From assembly GCA_000349905.1 (NCBI GenBank), contig KB722753.1, positions 468,583 to 532,582 of the forward strand: a stretch of DNA of 64,000 nt, in the 5' to 3' direction. The notes below the pieces were generated by a model. It saw only the letters and a program-made list of their open reading frames with translations, was not told the DNA's origin and did no database searches. Below are positions 47,351 through 59,405 of this stretch, piece by piece. Made by a program: the position numbers and the translations under genes. This stretch comes from Volvariella volvacea V23 (lineage: Eukaryota; Basidiomycota; Agaricomycetes; Agaricales; Pluteaceae). Every line of letters begins with the position of its first letter. Positions within the stretch are counted from its first letter, which is position 1.

Positions 47351-49552
47351 CTACTGGGAGAGGTTATTCAGAAGATTGGCAACTTCTGTGGTTGACGATA
47401 CGCGAGCGATTTGTGGGGGTACGCCGTATGGCGGCGGTACGTCTGGTACAATGCCACTGAGGGATAGCGGAGGAATAGGTGAGAAGTCGTGAGCGAATAC
47501 TGGGTGTGGCGTTGCTGGTTGTGTATCGGTGCCTCCGCTGTTGTTGTCGGCTTCCAGTGGTGTATCGACGGCGCTTGGGCCTTCGTTGGAGGGAGGGAGA
47601 GGAGGAAGACCAGGAAGGAAGGCGATGATGTGGTTGACTGCGAGTGGGTCATTAATCTATAATCTATAGGACCCTATGGAGGTAGGCTACTTACACTCAT
47701 TTGCGTGATCTAATGGGAGAAGCGATCAGCAAATTGCAGAACCAAGTAAACTGCGCCCAAATACACACCTGCATCTTTCTGTCGTTGGCACCCACTGCCC
47801 TCTGGACAGTCTCTTCTGCTCGTGATATGCACTGAAACGAAACCCTTCTGCCTCTCTCTAATCCACCAATCTTTCAGGCCCCAGAGGAGAACCTCTGTAG
47901 CACAGACTCGGCAGATGCGGTTACGAGGAGCCTCTGGGTCGGGATCTGTTCCTCCGCTGACGTTGTGAATGTCTGCGAAGATATCCATCTCGATCAAGGG
48001 CGAAAAACCACGAGGTTGGGATTGCGTGTGCATCACAACCTGAAAAGGTCCGCTCATTGGCGAATCTGCAAACCCTTAACCACGACAACATACCTCTCTG
48101 TATATATGCTTCGGGGTCAACTGTTGTGCTCTCAAATAGTCGAGCATAAAGTCGACTTCAACTGCATTTCCGTTGAAGCAATCATAGACATCCGTCGATT
48201 GGATGATATCAATCATTTCGTTCATATTATGGGGCTGCTGGGACAGTAGTGGTGCAGCAGCGCAGCGCCCCGGTACGCTTATGCCACAAAAATAGACTTG
48301 GCAAAAGTCGCATTTAGAGGTCGTGGGAGCTTGTAATGCGAGGAGGTTCTCGCTAGCCGCCCAAATCGAGTGAGAAAAGAGGAAATCCCACGAAAGAGAC
48401 AAAGCGCTGCCTACCAGTTACCACAATGCGCGTGACCCGGCGGCGCCCCGTTGTCCAGGTGCCACGCGTGCTCAGGATCCGTAGTAGGATCTGGTATTGG
48501 TTGAGGGCATGACCATCCCCAGGGATTTCCCGGAACACAATTGGGGCAGGGCTGCGCGAGGTCTGCGCTCTGGTTAAGATTAGGTTCTGGTGAAGCTTCC
48601 CGCGGGACGGGCAACTGCCATATGCAGTGGAAGATACGATGTGAAAAGGGATAGCCTTAGCAGCTGGAATGGACCCAATCACGAATAGCCCTCCTTACCC
48701 GCATGGTGTGACCTGCTTTATATACTTCGTCCGCTTGGATTCGCTCGTTTAGAGGCCTTGCTTTGTGTGGCGCCACTCGGGTCAGAAGGTCTACCAATGG
48801 TTGGATAGCTCTGAAGGGCATAACCACGGTGGATTCAGCTCGACATGCGGGGCAGTTTGTTCCCCCGTTCTGAGAAAACGTTCAAATGCAGCATGAGCAA
48901 CCTAGAAGTGACCACGGGGCGATAAGGAGATGACGATGACGCATCCAGCCCTGCTATTTCGTCTCAGTGTCCCAAGGTGGTAAAGTCCATTTCGTTTAGA
49001 AGTTTCCAGCCTGATAAGGATAACCCATCGCCACGGTGCGCCACGCAGCGCTGCAGATGCGATGATTGGGGGAGAGGAAGAGGGGACTTACCCGAATCCA
49101 AAGTACTACGCAGCTGTCATATGAATCAACGATCAGCCAAGAGTGCTCGAAGACGGTAGGTCGCATGGATGTTCATATGTGAAGAGAAAGGTGAAACCGG
49201 ACTGGATGGAAACTACGCACCTGCCGCAGAAGAAGTGTTGACAAGGGAAGACAAGCACTGGTCTGTACACCAGTGCTGAGCAGCAGCCACATTGGAGCTC
49301 CTGCTCGAGTTCATCGACGGGAATGGGTATAACATTGCTCTCCTTGTGAGCAACTGCTGCTTCGCTGGATTCAGCCTTATCTGTGCTGACGTCCTCCCGT
49401 AGCCTTTTCCGTCGAGCACCGTCTGTCTCGTCGATTAGCGATGACGACGCCGCGCGTTTCAGAGGCGGGGGCCGGGTTGTGGATGGCAAAATCGGGGCTG
49501 AGGTTGAAGCTGAGGGTGTTGGGATCATTTCCGGGTTATGGTCGTGGTCCAT
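47351..49552 (-). CDS. RING-type E3 ubiquitin ligase with CHFR-like cysteine-rich region
   Basis: Putative E3 ligase. It starts MDHDHNPEMIPTPSASTSAP, then a basic patch (GARRKRLRED) and the RING. ELQCGCCSALVYRPVLVFPC leads into QHFFCGSC across an intron, then VVLWIR, another intron and NGGTNCPACRAESTVVMPFR, so all zinc ligands are present. Next are AIQPLVDLLTRVAPHKARPL and a long Cys-rich region: PCPNCVPGNPWGWSCPQPIP, SKCDFCQVYFCGISVPGRC and NRICRVCATEVLLWGLKDWW. This RING plus Cys-rich layout resembles CHFR, but the FHA domain of CHFR is absent. The last exon (DPLAVNHIIAFLPGLPPLPP … VANLLNNLSQ) ends at 47351-47353 in a different frame from the longest open frame there. Confidence 0.8.
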
Positions 49553-49797
49553 TGTGATGGCGAGGGGGTGACAGCATTGCCTAGCCAGTTATCCAAAGCC
49601 CGTGTACCAAGCCACAATTCCCATATTCGGGTATCAATATAAATTAAGCGCAATCAATTATTATATCGTCCGTAAGGGCTTGGGTATCGTATTACTCGAG
49701 TCTTTCGTACGGTTTGAATACGTTCTACAAATAGTACACGTAACACGATTTTCCAGTTTCCATTCAAAGAGCAAATGATGAGCACAGAGGAATTCAG

Positions 49798-52700
49798 CTA
49801 AACAAGAGAAGACAGCGACATTGAGAGATTCATTGGTGGTGGGGGAGGAACTTGGGCTTGGAAACATGCTTCGTCCAGTCTCTGTCGAAGGACGACGTAT
49901 CGACGTCGTTGCTCTACAATGGCGTCAGTAGAATGCGCTTAGCTGGGGGCAATCAACCCACCTGGACATGGCCAGAGGACTGACAAGCTACAAATAACCG
50001 TTAAAGCGAGGAAGGCGAGCAAAAGGATTAACCTACTAATCAATTGGGGGAAGGAGAGCTTTGCAGACGTCCAACGCGATAATCAATGTTGGATCACAGT
50101 GCCATAGAGAGAGTGATCTGGTGAGACGATCAGAACGTGCACTCAAAGGACGTGAGTAGACAGTCGCACCTCGAGATCTGCCCCATGAACCAGAAGACGA
50201 AGAAAGGTCGCCGTGCCAACAAGTTGTGGAGATTTCCTGTGATTGTGTGCAATCCTTGCATGAATCTCCCAGCCACAGCCGCTTGGTGATTTACTGCAGC
50301 GCAGTCAGTATATGCATCCCCTGAAGGATAGGGACATACGCCATTCTTCTGCCTTGCGTCGATGGAAAAGATTGTGTACGCCCCTACAAGAAAGGTCAAC
50401 TTTGGGTTATCGTTGATATACAAGATATGGCATACGCTGAGGCTAATGGGATATACCGTCGGAATTCATAAGATATGAACATGCGCGTGCTAAGTCGGGC
50501 TTAGTATGATGTTTTGGGCTATTACTACAGTAATTTCACTCACTTGAAGATGTACTCTCTGCCCTGAAAAATGCACGCCCTCTCAATACTGCATGTATGC
50601 TGGTTCAAAGCCTCTTCTATCGTGTCTGCTTCTATCCAAGCTTTCATAGTGTAATCTGACTTTACCGTGTCAGAGACATTTGGATTCTTCCGCATCCGTA
50701 TACAGCTGTGCCATAACAAGAATGCGCGGTCATGAAGAGCCCAAACCGTGCTCTTGGAAGATTGTGGAGATTGGAGAGAGGGTGAGCACGCTATAGACTC
50801 CCCAGAGAAAAGCAGAGCATACTGAAAATTGGTATCACGTATAAATAAGCATGAAGTTGAAAAGAGGCTCACGTTTGCAGGATCAGCAATGAACAAATCC
50901 AGTACTGGCGACGCGACTGCTGTCGAGTATGCAATGTGTCCAGCAGCTAGGATCATCGAACTCCAGCACAGTCTCCTACACGACTCTTTCCGAATTTCCG
51001 CATCTGACCAGTGTCCATTCCAAGCTGGGGTGTGACCCCAGAGTGGTGCATGCTCAGCGGCAGAAGGCCACTGTTCAGCAAGTGTGATGGAGGTACAAGA
51101 ACAGCCGCGATGGCTTGTAGGTGGATCAGGGTATGATGTCGAGTGATGAGCTTGACGCTCCCGAGTAACTATTGGGACTGTTCCGGGTGAGAAGATCGAT
51201 GTATTTGGGTCATCGGCATCCATGATTGTCAATGACAGGCTCCGAATTATGGAGTCCAGCATCACCATTGACGAAACTGTCCGTGCTGACGTATGTCCGG
51301 GGTGCGCACAAACCTCGAACAGGGCGAGTAGCTGAGAAAAAAGCTGTCACGAACTCTGTTCAGTGCCTGTGAACTAGGAATACTAACCCATGCGGCCTGA
51401 GCCAAGGTTTCGTCGATCCATCCCGCGTTGAAACTCGCCTCCAAGGCGGCCTGAGCTTCATCCCTGAATTTCAGTGCTCGACGTCGGCCTTCATCTCCAA
51501 AGCCTACCTCCGAGCTCTGCCAGAATGTAGCCATCGCAAGCAATGCGAGGATCAGGCTGGGCTGAATCCTTTCTCGCTTCACGGGATCGAAGTATGAAGC
51601 GAAGAACGTCGGGACATGGAAGAATGAAAACCAATAATTCGAAGCTCGGAATAGAAATCGGATGTCAGTTGTGATGGCCTGAGCTGCCGCCTCGCGCTGT
51701 GACGAACTAAGGGGCTGATAGGGACCTGGGCCTGCAGATAAGTAGAGTCCCAGAATAGAGTCCCACCAAACTTTGCGAGTGAAATTTAGAGAGGGTTGAC
51801 TACCGATGTCATTCTCTTGCTGGACTTTGTTTCCATCTTTGTCAATCTCGGAGATATAACTGTTGCTGCCTGCCGAGGTAGTATATCCCTGACTATTCCC
51901 AAGACCAAATGTACCCTCATATAAGAAGGAAACCTGGAAACAATACATTTCATTACGTTAGGACCAGACATATAGGGGTCCGAGTTTCACGTACAGTTGA
52001 TTTCGATAGCGAACTTAGCTCAAATGTGGCGGGACATTGATAGGATCCATGACAGCTACATGTCGGTGAGAATGACTGGTGATGTTGCTCAAGTGTTTCA
52101 ACAACAGAGGGGGCGTCAGCATCGGGGGAGGATGCCGGTGCAGATGGCGATTCATTCACTCCCAGTCTATCTAGTGAGGAGTCACGATTGGGTGCCACAT
52201 TTGAATCGGTCGCTTCAGTTCTTCTGCGACGGCGACGGGGTTGGGGAAGTGCTTCGTCCCCGTCGTTCCTTACTATTCGTTGTCTTGCTCCCGGTGTTCT
52301 ATCAGGGCCACGGCGTTTCGGGACAGGATCGTAAGTACACTCGTTATTTCCATTCGCGCGACGACCGCAGTTGTGACAAACAGGTTTTGCGCCATCGCAT
52401 CGTATTTTACGGGTGCGACTTTTACACGAAACGCGTTAGTTTGTGCGGATTGACTTCTAGAATGCCGATGACGACTTGCCATTGGATACATGCAACGTAA
52501 ACTCGGGCACGGGGCCTGCCTTGAGTGGTAGGTGGTTGGTCGGGCGCCAACTCGATGCGGGGTTTTGGCTTTCGTGGTTTTTTGGCTCGCGTAGTAGGTG
52601 GAGGCTGTAGGTCGTGGGGTTGAGCATCACCGTCTGTGGAACTTGATGCGACGACAGGGGAGTGTTCGGATGACCCGGTCGGGAGAAGTGAGGGCATGGC

Positions 52701-52997
52701 AATCGTATTGAGTGCCGTTGGGGCATTTCCTCTCTCGAAGTGAGGTGTCGATGAGAATGCCGGTGGTGGTAAGGAAACGGAGTGCGATGTCATACCCTGC
52801 CGCGGTAATTGAGGCGCTAAAGGGTGCTCTTGATGAGACTGGGAGTACGACGGATATTTTTGGGCGGTGTGTAGATGACCGCTTGCCTCGGTGTTAGATG
52901 AGCCCTGCTGCATGACGTGCGAGTCGTCGGGGTAAAGACCTTGAAAGGAATGAAAGCGAGTAGATCGAGTGGAGAAAGCTTCATCTCTGTACTCCAT
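49798..52997 (-). CDS. Zn(II)2Cys6 transcription factor with fungal-specific C-terminal domain
   Basis: Fungal binuclear zinc-cluster regulator. I prefer the ATG at 52997 (MEYRDEAFSTRSTRFHSFQG), because a TCTAACAG acceptor lies just upstream; an ATG at 53084 is the alternative. After a Ser/Pro/Gln-rich stretch and basic KKPRKPKPR, the cluster reads CIQCRTRKIRCDG-AKPVCHNCGRRANGNNEC (C-x2-C-x6-C-x6-C-x2-C-x9-C). The second Cys codon is split by a GC-AG intron. A dimerisation-like linker follows. The middle region includes FFHVPTFFASYFDPVKRERI and FWQSSEVGFGDEGRRRALKF. The C-terminal exons need five further introns: EFRRYIPLASAGVHNLFHRR, KAEEW, GRFMQGLHTITGNLHNLLAR, RPFFVFWFMGQISR, LDVCKALLPPIDYLSVLWPC and QRRRYVVLRQRLDEACFQ. 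Stop at 49798-49800. The gene extends well beyond the longest frames. Target genes are unknown. Confidence 0.87.
52419..52479 (-). other. GC-AG intron inside the zinc-cluster codon
   Basis: The minus-strand donor is GCAAGT instead of GTAAGT, with CTAAC as branch site and AAAAG as acceptor, 61 nt in all. Removing it joins TG to T, giving the second Cys of C-x2-C-x6-C. No GT donor in the vicinity restores the zinc cluster. Confidence 0.8.
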
Positions 52998-53280
52998 GAG
53001 GTAGATGTCCAAACCTGTTAGAATGAACTCCTTCGTTGACTGGCAGCACTGGAGAAGTGTGGGTAGCTGGTAACCGAGGGCCATAAAACAAGAAGCACTG
53101 GGGCATCATCCAGGTTCGGCGTTCAGGCGTGTTGACACATATTTGGTCTGGGGTCCTTTCCGCCGATTTGCATCTCGGACTTTCCTGAAGTGTAAGTATT
53201 TCCAATCCACGTCTCCACTGCTCCTCACATCCCAGATTGCTCTTTAAAAAGGTTCTCGTTCGATATCAGAAAGGAGCACC
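52998..53280. promoter_or_regulatory. Divergent promoter region, Zn2Cys6 factor / FHA protein
   Basis: About 280 bp between the chosen starts. It probably includes a 5' UTR intron of the Zn2Cys6 gene that ends in TCTAACAG just upstream of its ATG. Confidence 0.35.
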
Positions 53281-54348
53281 ATGGCGCGACGCTCAGAATC
53301 ACCGCCTTCAAGAGAAGATAGATATGGGTCACGCGGAGGAAAACGAAGGCGGGAAGACTATGACAGCGGTCGGGACAGGAACCCCAGAAACTATGACTCC
53401 AGAGAGCGCAGAAGGGACTACGACTCAGAAAGGTCGCGTTGGGGCTATACCGAAAGGGACAGGGAACGGGAACGAGCTCGGGATCGTGAAAGGTATGAGC
53501 GGAGACGGGAGGCTGATGAAGAAAGGCGAGAGGGTGGGAGCTCAAGACAGTCGGAGAGACCTGCACGTGGATCACGGCGTTCCTCTCGTTCTCCCCGTTC
53601 GAGGTCAGGATCTAGGTCCAAATCTCCAGCGTCCAAACCCAACTTTGCACCTTCGGGTCTGCTTGCTGCAGAGACCAATACAGTCAAAGCTAGTGATGGG
53701 ACGAAAACGGTGCTGAAGTATAACGAACCACCCGAAGCACGCAAACCCCACCTCAATTGGAGGCTGTACGTCTTCAAGGGCAGTGAACAAGTCGGTGCGT
53801 GTTCACAGCTCGTATGCCTTTGCTTTGTGTCACTAAAGTTTTGCTGATCATATGTCCCTTTTCCCTTTTAGAACTTTTGCACATTCACAGGCAAAGCGCA
53901 TATCTGATTGGCAGAGATAGGCTCGTAGCGGATATCCCTTTGGAACACCCATCTTCCTCCAAACAGCATGCCGTCATACAATGTTTGTATACACGTTCCC
54001 ATGAATCGATGATAGCGTGTTCACTGTGATATCCCTAGATCGTTATGTACAGGAGAAGAATGAGTTTGGGGAGACCAAAGGGGTGGTAAAGTGGGTTTTT
54101 GCCCTCCAGTAAGGCACAATGACTCACCCCCGTGATCATCTAGGCCGTTTATAATTGACCTCGAGTCAACTAACGGGACTCACGTTAATGACGAAGCCAT
54201 TCCTCCCGCAAGGTTCTATGAGCTGAAAGCTAGCGATGGTGAGTACGGGATGCTTCTTATCTGAGTCATGCGCTAAGCTCGCGGTTCAGTAATTAAATTT
54301 GGGACATCAGGGCGAGAATATGTGCTTCTACACGAAGATGCCGCTTAG
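53281..54348 (+). CDS. FHA-domain splicing/retention protein, SNIP1/Pml1-like
   Basis: SNIP1 and yeast Pml1 bind the spliceosome (RES complex) through an FHA domain. It starts MARRSESPPSREDRYGSRGG. The first ~125 residues are an Arg/Asp/Glu/Ser-rich RS-like region (RDRERERARDRERYERRR), as in animal and fungal SNIP1. The FHA domain follows: PHLNWRLYVFKGSEQ, an intron, LLHIHRQSAYLIGRDRLVAD, HPSSSKQHAVIQYRYVQEKN, EFGETKGVVKPFIIDLEST, NGTHVNDEAIPPARFYELKA, and SDVIKFGTSGREYVLLHEDA-A. The GR, SSKQHA and NGT signatures of phospho-threonine-binding FHA domains are intact. Four introns of 50-70 nt are needed. The stop TAG is at 54346-54348. The family's usual length and order are kept, so this is a confident call. 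Confidence 0.9.
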
Positions 54349-55395
54349 CTGTCCTGTATTTGCTTTTCGGTCTTCGTTTGCTGCTTCCTATGAAACGGAA
54401 GCACCCAAGCCTTAGTGACTGTCGATTAATACCCCAACTTGGGCTACACAAGGCTCCACCCCTCCACCCGTTTACTTCATTCGCTTTGACTATGAACCGT
54501 ACGCCGCTTATCCATTAAGTTAGATATGCATGCGATCTATCTATCCCTCTCAGAACACTGCCCGCCTGATAAAGTGGTGGCCATTATATCGTAGTCGGCC
54601 TCGTGCTCTCCTCGTGCTCGTATGCAATCGATTCCTGTGCGCCCCCATCCCCCCATTTGGATTCAAGATCCATGGTAGGGCTGAGCGCTCTAACCTGTCA
54701 AATGCATCCGCATATTCCCATGTAGGACCTTCGGAGATTTTCTAACTATCCAATAAAGAACCTTTTAAACCCTCATCATTAATGCTGTTAAACTGGGCGT
54801 TACCGACCCCATCAGTCGCTCGGAAAGCAGGACAAGAGGTTTACGCTTGGCTTTTTCTGTGAGATGAGTCAAGCCGTGCACCGGTAATCTATTGCTTGGG
54901 TCACGATATCTCCATCAGGTGATCCCTATAATTGGCCCTGAGCCACTTGCTTTGTTCTCGCGGGACGGTCACGAATCAATTTCCGGTAGCGGCGCTTGAA
55001 CCAAGGTGATAAAAACGCGTGGTAGGTGGCACCGCCCGTGTTATCCTGTGCTATCTTGATTTTTGCAAATTAAATGACTCCCAAGTACGAGGATGAATTG
55101 TTGGACCTTGTGTACGTTTGCCCAAAGGAGGCCCAATAAATTATTGATGCTTTTGTTGGTCCAGTTGAGGCCGTGTGTATTGCACACCCCCTTTTGTGCT
55201 TGATATATGCCTAAAGTGTTGAAAGAATGTCTTTGACCCCCCCCAAACCAATAAATTGATACCTTTGTCCAGGGTCTTCATATTTAACCTCTTGTTTCCT
55301 TTGACGCGTTATAATATCCGTCCCTACTGCTTTCATAAACTTTATATACCCCGGTTCCCACCTCCTTACACTTGTCCATATACCATACTCTCGTC
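54349..55395. other. Intergenic region, no gene supported
   Basis: About 1 kb between two plus-strand genes. It contains C- and T-rich patches and a small 71-codon frame (54530-54745) without support. The end nearest 55396 is pyrimidine-rich and probably carries the promoter and 5' UTR of the C2H2 gene. Confidence 0.45.
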
Positions 55396-57110
55396 ATGCC
55401 ATCTAGTATCGCTCGCCGCCAGCACAGCACGCAATACTACCAACTCCCGAATGGGGAGGTTCTCGACTACGATGGCCTCGTTCGTTCGGTTGCCGAGACT
55501 GTGTTTAACGATGACAATGACGAATTTTCGGGATACAGCTCTCTCGATTGTTCCTTGTCATCGTCTTCCACCAGCTGCAACTATGCTCACCAGTACCCTA
55601 CGCGCAAATCTTCACCCATTTATTGCAACGACGACGATACCTCGTCCTCTTCTGGAGGATCTGATATGGATGATGATGTCGACATTGAGCCCATTGCTCC
55701 TGTCTTAGTCAATTCTCCTTCTTGCGCCGCACCCCACGCCGCCCCAGCGGCCATCCCGGGGTGAGTAAATCTCCACTTAAATCGTACGCGCTCCAACCAA
55801 GCACCTGTTTTTTTGTGCCCTTTCATGTTCCGATTTGTAACATCAACGCGTCTGTTGTTGTCGTGTCACTAATTAGCGACGCGACTCCCACGCGTGTGAA
55901 AGCCACCACCGCGTCGCGTCACACCACTCATCAATATGACTACCAACAACACGCGACTTCTGCTTCTCTATGTACTGGGATTCCCGAGTCAGCCCACGAC
56001 GATGAAATGACTGAAGACGCGACCTCAGCGCAACCGGGAGCAGTAGACTCATTAGCAAAGCATGTGACACGATCGCCCGCGCCGGGCTCCTTGGCACTCA
56101 CGCGACCACCTTCCTCTTCGGGCTCTACTTCTCGTAAACGCAAGTCATCACCGGAGGAGCATGCGCACCCGGCGACAAGCCCTGGCGGTTTTTCTGAGCC
56201 ATCAGCGCGACCCACAAAGCGTCGGGCTATCACCCGGAAAGCTAAATCTGCGTCGCCGGCTGCCGTGTCATCTCGACTGCGAACTCAGGCCCGGAGTTCG
56301 TCTTCGCGCAAGCCTGCTAGCACTGGAAGCAATAGGCCTTCGGGTTCACGGGTTATACAGCCTGAATCGTCAATTGTGCATGCGCTGGGCTCGAATAAAC
56401 CGCTTGAAATTCGTCTACGAAAGCAAAAGGCTCAATATAAATCGGAAGCTCATTTCGATAGTGAAGATGACTACGATGACCCAAAGGACAAAGACTACGC
56501 TCCTCAATCAGAATCATACTACAAGCCTCCCTCTGTCTCCCCTAGCAAACGCCGCGTCTCCAGCGAACGTCAAAGAACGTCGTCACCAAGCTCGCCCAGT
56601 ACAATATTGCCCGCAAGTCGGGGTATCACCTCTCCTCTTAAAGGAGACATACGCCAACCCCCATCCAGAAACAAACCGGCAGAGCACGACGCGACGTATC
56701 AAGGTGCTTCAAACACAAACGCTGCGCGTCTCCTAGACTGGACGTGTCAGGAGTGCGGGTGGGTACAGTGGAACATGCGCATGCCAGACTTTAAACGCCA
56801 CCTCCGCTCGCACTGTCGTGCGCAGAACGAGGCGGAGGGGAGGATACATATATGCTCTGGCATACCTGACGATCCAGATATGAGGTTGGAGTATGAGGTG
56901 CCGGAAGAGGAGGAGGCGTGGGATATGGGGGAGGGCAGATGGAGAGTTGCGGGGTGCATGAGGACGTTTAGTAGGAGAGATGCGTTGAGGAGGCATGTGT
57001 GCAGGTCGAAGACGTGTTTGCCAGACCCAGAGCTGTTTCCTGGGATCAATAAGAAGTATGGTGAGGAAAGTCGAGCCGGTAAATCCATCCATTTTATTGG
57101 AGGACACTGA
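55396..57110 (+). CDS. C2H2-like zinc-finger transcription factor, split-finger family (copy 2)
   Basis: Putative nuclear regulator related to the C2H2 gene near 25.6-26.8 kb. It starts MPSSIARRQHSTQYYQLPNG; an intron with a GTGAGT donor joins AAIPG to DATPTRVKATTASRHTTHQY. A long Ser/Arg/Pro/Lys-rich region contains SRKRKSSPEEH and TKRRAITRKAK, both NLS-like. Finger 1 is CQECGWVQWNMRMPDFKRHL plus RSHC (C-x2-C-x14-H-x3-H). Finger 2 starts at the Cys of RIHIC; 33 residues later comes AGCMRTFSRRDALRRH and a final Cys, then CLPDPELFPGINKKYG. The insert between its two Cys is acidic here, whereas it is Gly/Arg-rich in copy 1. The C-terminal end is uncertain: the frame runs to 57110, but a donor after KKYG would join a short exon ending near 57179. 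Confidence 0.78.
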
Positions 57111-57988
57111 GTGACTGACGATTTTTGCTGATATAGCTTCTCGATGTACGAGGCGACGACGGTCTTAGAGGCAATCAAGTAGTTCATTTTGGCATAGTTA
57201 TTGCAACCCGCCATCTTGCTATTTACCTATGACTTGGATCTGTTAATTCACTGGACATACCCAGTGCTTTGGACGCTTTCCCGTTCCGTTCTTACCGTCT
57301 TGTGGTGTCTGTTCTCTATATTGATTTTTTTGTTCGGTATCTTGCTCTTACACCTACATAATTTTGTAACCTTATTTGTTCCTCATCATGCATCATCTTT
57401 CGCACTCAACTATGCTGCAACCCGTCGTGCTGCTGAGACGCACTAATAAACATTCTTCCATATTCCATGCGGCCGTCGGACCAGCGTGACCATAACAGAC
57501 GTCTCGATCTTTTCCTTCTCAGGCTTGGCTGTCAATTTGGACCCACAAACCCTTGCAATGATGGGCGGCGTACTTAGCACCCATGTGAGTCACTACAATT
57601 CCGCAATCGCCTTGAGGCTAATAAAATTTCGCTTCGCCAGAACATTACCACACTTCGCGCCCTTCTCGCGTTGCCACCCCGACGCTTCCGTAAGTGATGC
57701 GCTCATGAGAATAGCAAACCGCTTTCCTAATCGCGTTGTGGGTCCAATACGACCGTAATACTTCTCCATTTTACGAGTCAGAATCGCTACCATGGCTCCG
57801 CGGGCGATAGTTGAGTCAGACGTCGAAGGCACGATCACAAGATAGCACTTAATTAGATAGTAATATTGGTGAGGTAAAGCGCAGGGTCTACGGGTAATAC
57901 TCTAAACATTGTGGGTATGCATTACCACAGAGCGCTGGCGTTCGGAGATTAATGGTAGGGTCACATCATCCACGTCAGAGGGAATGAA
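57111..57988. other. Spacer between C2H2 gene and mS41
   Basis: Nearly 900 bp between convergent genes. A 90-codon plus frame (57486-57758) and an 81-codon minus frame (57593-57838) overlap here. Neither has a domain or splice support. Confidence 0.45.
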
Positions 57989-58980
57989 TTATTTGGTGTC
58001 CTTGTGACGGCGAGAGCGTATTCGTTTGCCGTTTTGGACGGCAGGACCCCATCTGCATGTCGATCACGCACGTGGTGTAAAAGAAAGAGCAAAGTCGTTA
58101 GTCCCCGGTTTCTCGAACTTCACAAATTCCGGAAAGAGAGTGGATGGAAGCAGGCGTGCTGTAACAGCTACGGAAGGGTTTGAGGCAACGATGGGCGCTA
58201 AATGAAGTCATAACAATAGGAATGGCACCGAGCATATAAGAGAGCTATGAGGAAAGGATTCCGAAGCATGCGGGATCGCAACTCGTGCATTGGTGACGCA
58301 TGGTGATGCAGAATGAAAGAAAACTGATTGGAACTCACCCTCGGACGGTTTTCTTTGGTTTAGGTTCGTGTGCGAAATCTTGGATCTTCATACCGCTGCG
58401 GTACTTCTCCATGCACCAGAGAATATACCTAGAGTTTCGGATTGTACAAATGCCCATGACGGAAGGGGATACGATGCATTTGCGGACGTATGCAACGAGA
58501 AAACAGTCAGCACACGCGAACACAGCACATAGGAAGAATAGCTGAAGCGCCCATTTCCGAGCAGACCAATAGAACAGCAAACGGTCGCCTGCATCAATGG
58601 AAAAGAAAGAACCAAAGAACTGCCTACCTTCTCTCCTTCACACCGACACCAGCCTTTTTCATAGCCTGTCCATCGGTTTTCCAAAACTCTTCCCAGCCCT
58701 CAATTTGCAACTTGCTCTCCGAGTCCCTCCCGATTGCCTTTAGAAATTCGGCGGGTGTGGTTATAGGCACTGTATTGGTTACCGATGTTTGTTGACCGTC
58801 TTGAGTCTTCGCTGCTAAACGGAGAGCAAAAGGTGGAAGTATACCCGTTGGTCGTGGTTCCGGAGCGGATCTGAGGGCTGCCCGGTTAACTAGTGTTCGA
58901 CGAGAGACTTGTGGTAGTAGTGCACATATCCTGGACGGAGTTGAGGAAGTTAGAGAGGAGGCGAGGCTAGGAAGGAGCAT
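57989..58980 (-). CDS. Mitochondrial small-subunit ribosomal protein mS41 (IGR motif, FYV4-like)
   Basis: Component of the mitoribosomal small subunit. The ATG is at 58980; the nearby longer start is TTG. The first ~35 residues (MLLPSLASSLTSSTPSRICA and following) are Ser/Arg/Leu-rich like a mitochondrial presequence. The diagnostic IGR motif reads PAEFLKAIGRDSESKLQIEG, then WEEFWKTDGQAMKKAGVGVK-ERR, and after an intron YILWCMEKYRSGMKIQDFAH and EPKPKKTVRG. The frame then meets TGA, but this overlaps a GTGAGT donor. Splicing out 286 nt (58053-58338) joins WGPAVQNGKRIRSRRHKDTK and stop at 57989-57991. That basic tail is expected for the family, so the longer model is preferred. Confidence 0.85.
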
Positions 58981-59405
58981 CCTTGACAATTGAACGACCG
59001 GAGGGGAAAAGACGACCTGTGGGACATGTGACCCGAAGTTCTGAGCGTGGAAGTGAATTTCCTTTTTAGTGTGATATTTGATGCCCCTAATTCCCTTACA
59101 CCGTCAACTATAGTCAATGCTGTAGAATTGTGGCAAATTGATTCTCGGAGGATGGATAACTTAATCATAGATATTAAATTGAGTAGAGAGACAGGAATTG
59201 GCCCAAGCTTAATGGAGGACGACCATTGGGAACGTATATTTGAGTCCTAGCTGATAAAAGAGTGGAAGTAAAGATACAGAAATAAAGGGGAAAGAATGAC
59301 ACAGAAGTATGTTGGATTCGAAGTATTCTAGGTAGATAGATTAAATCAAGATACTATACGTGTATGGATAGAATGCGAAGTGCTTCTAGTACCGAGCGAG
59401 TTGCT

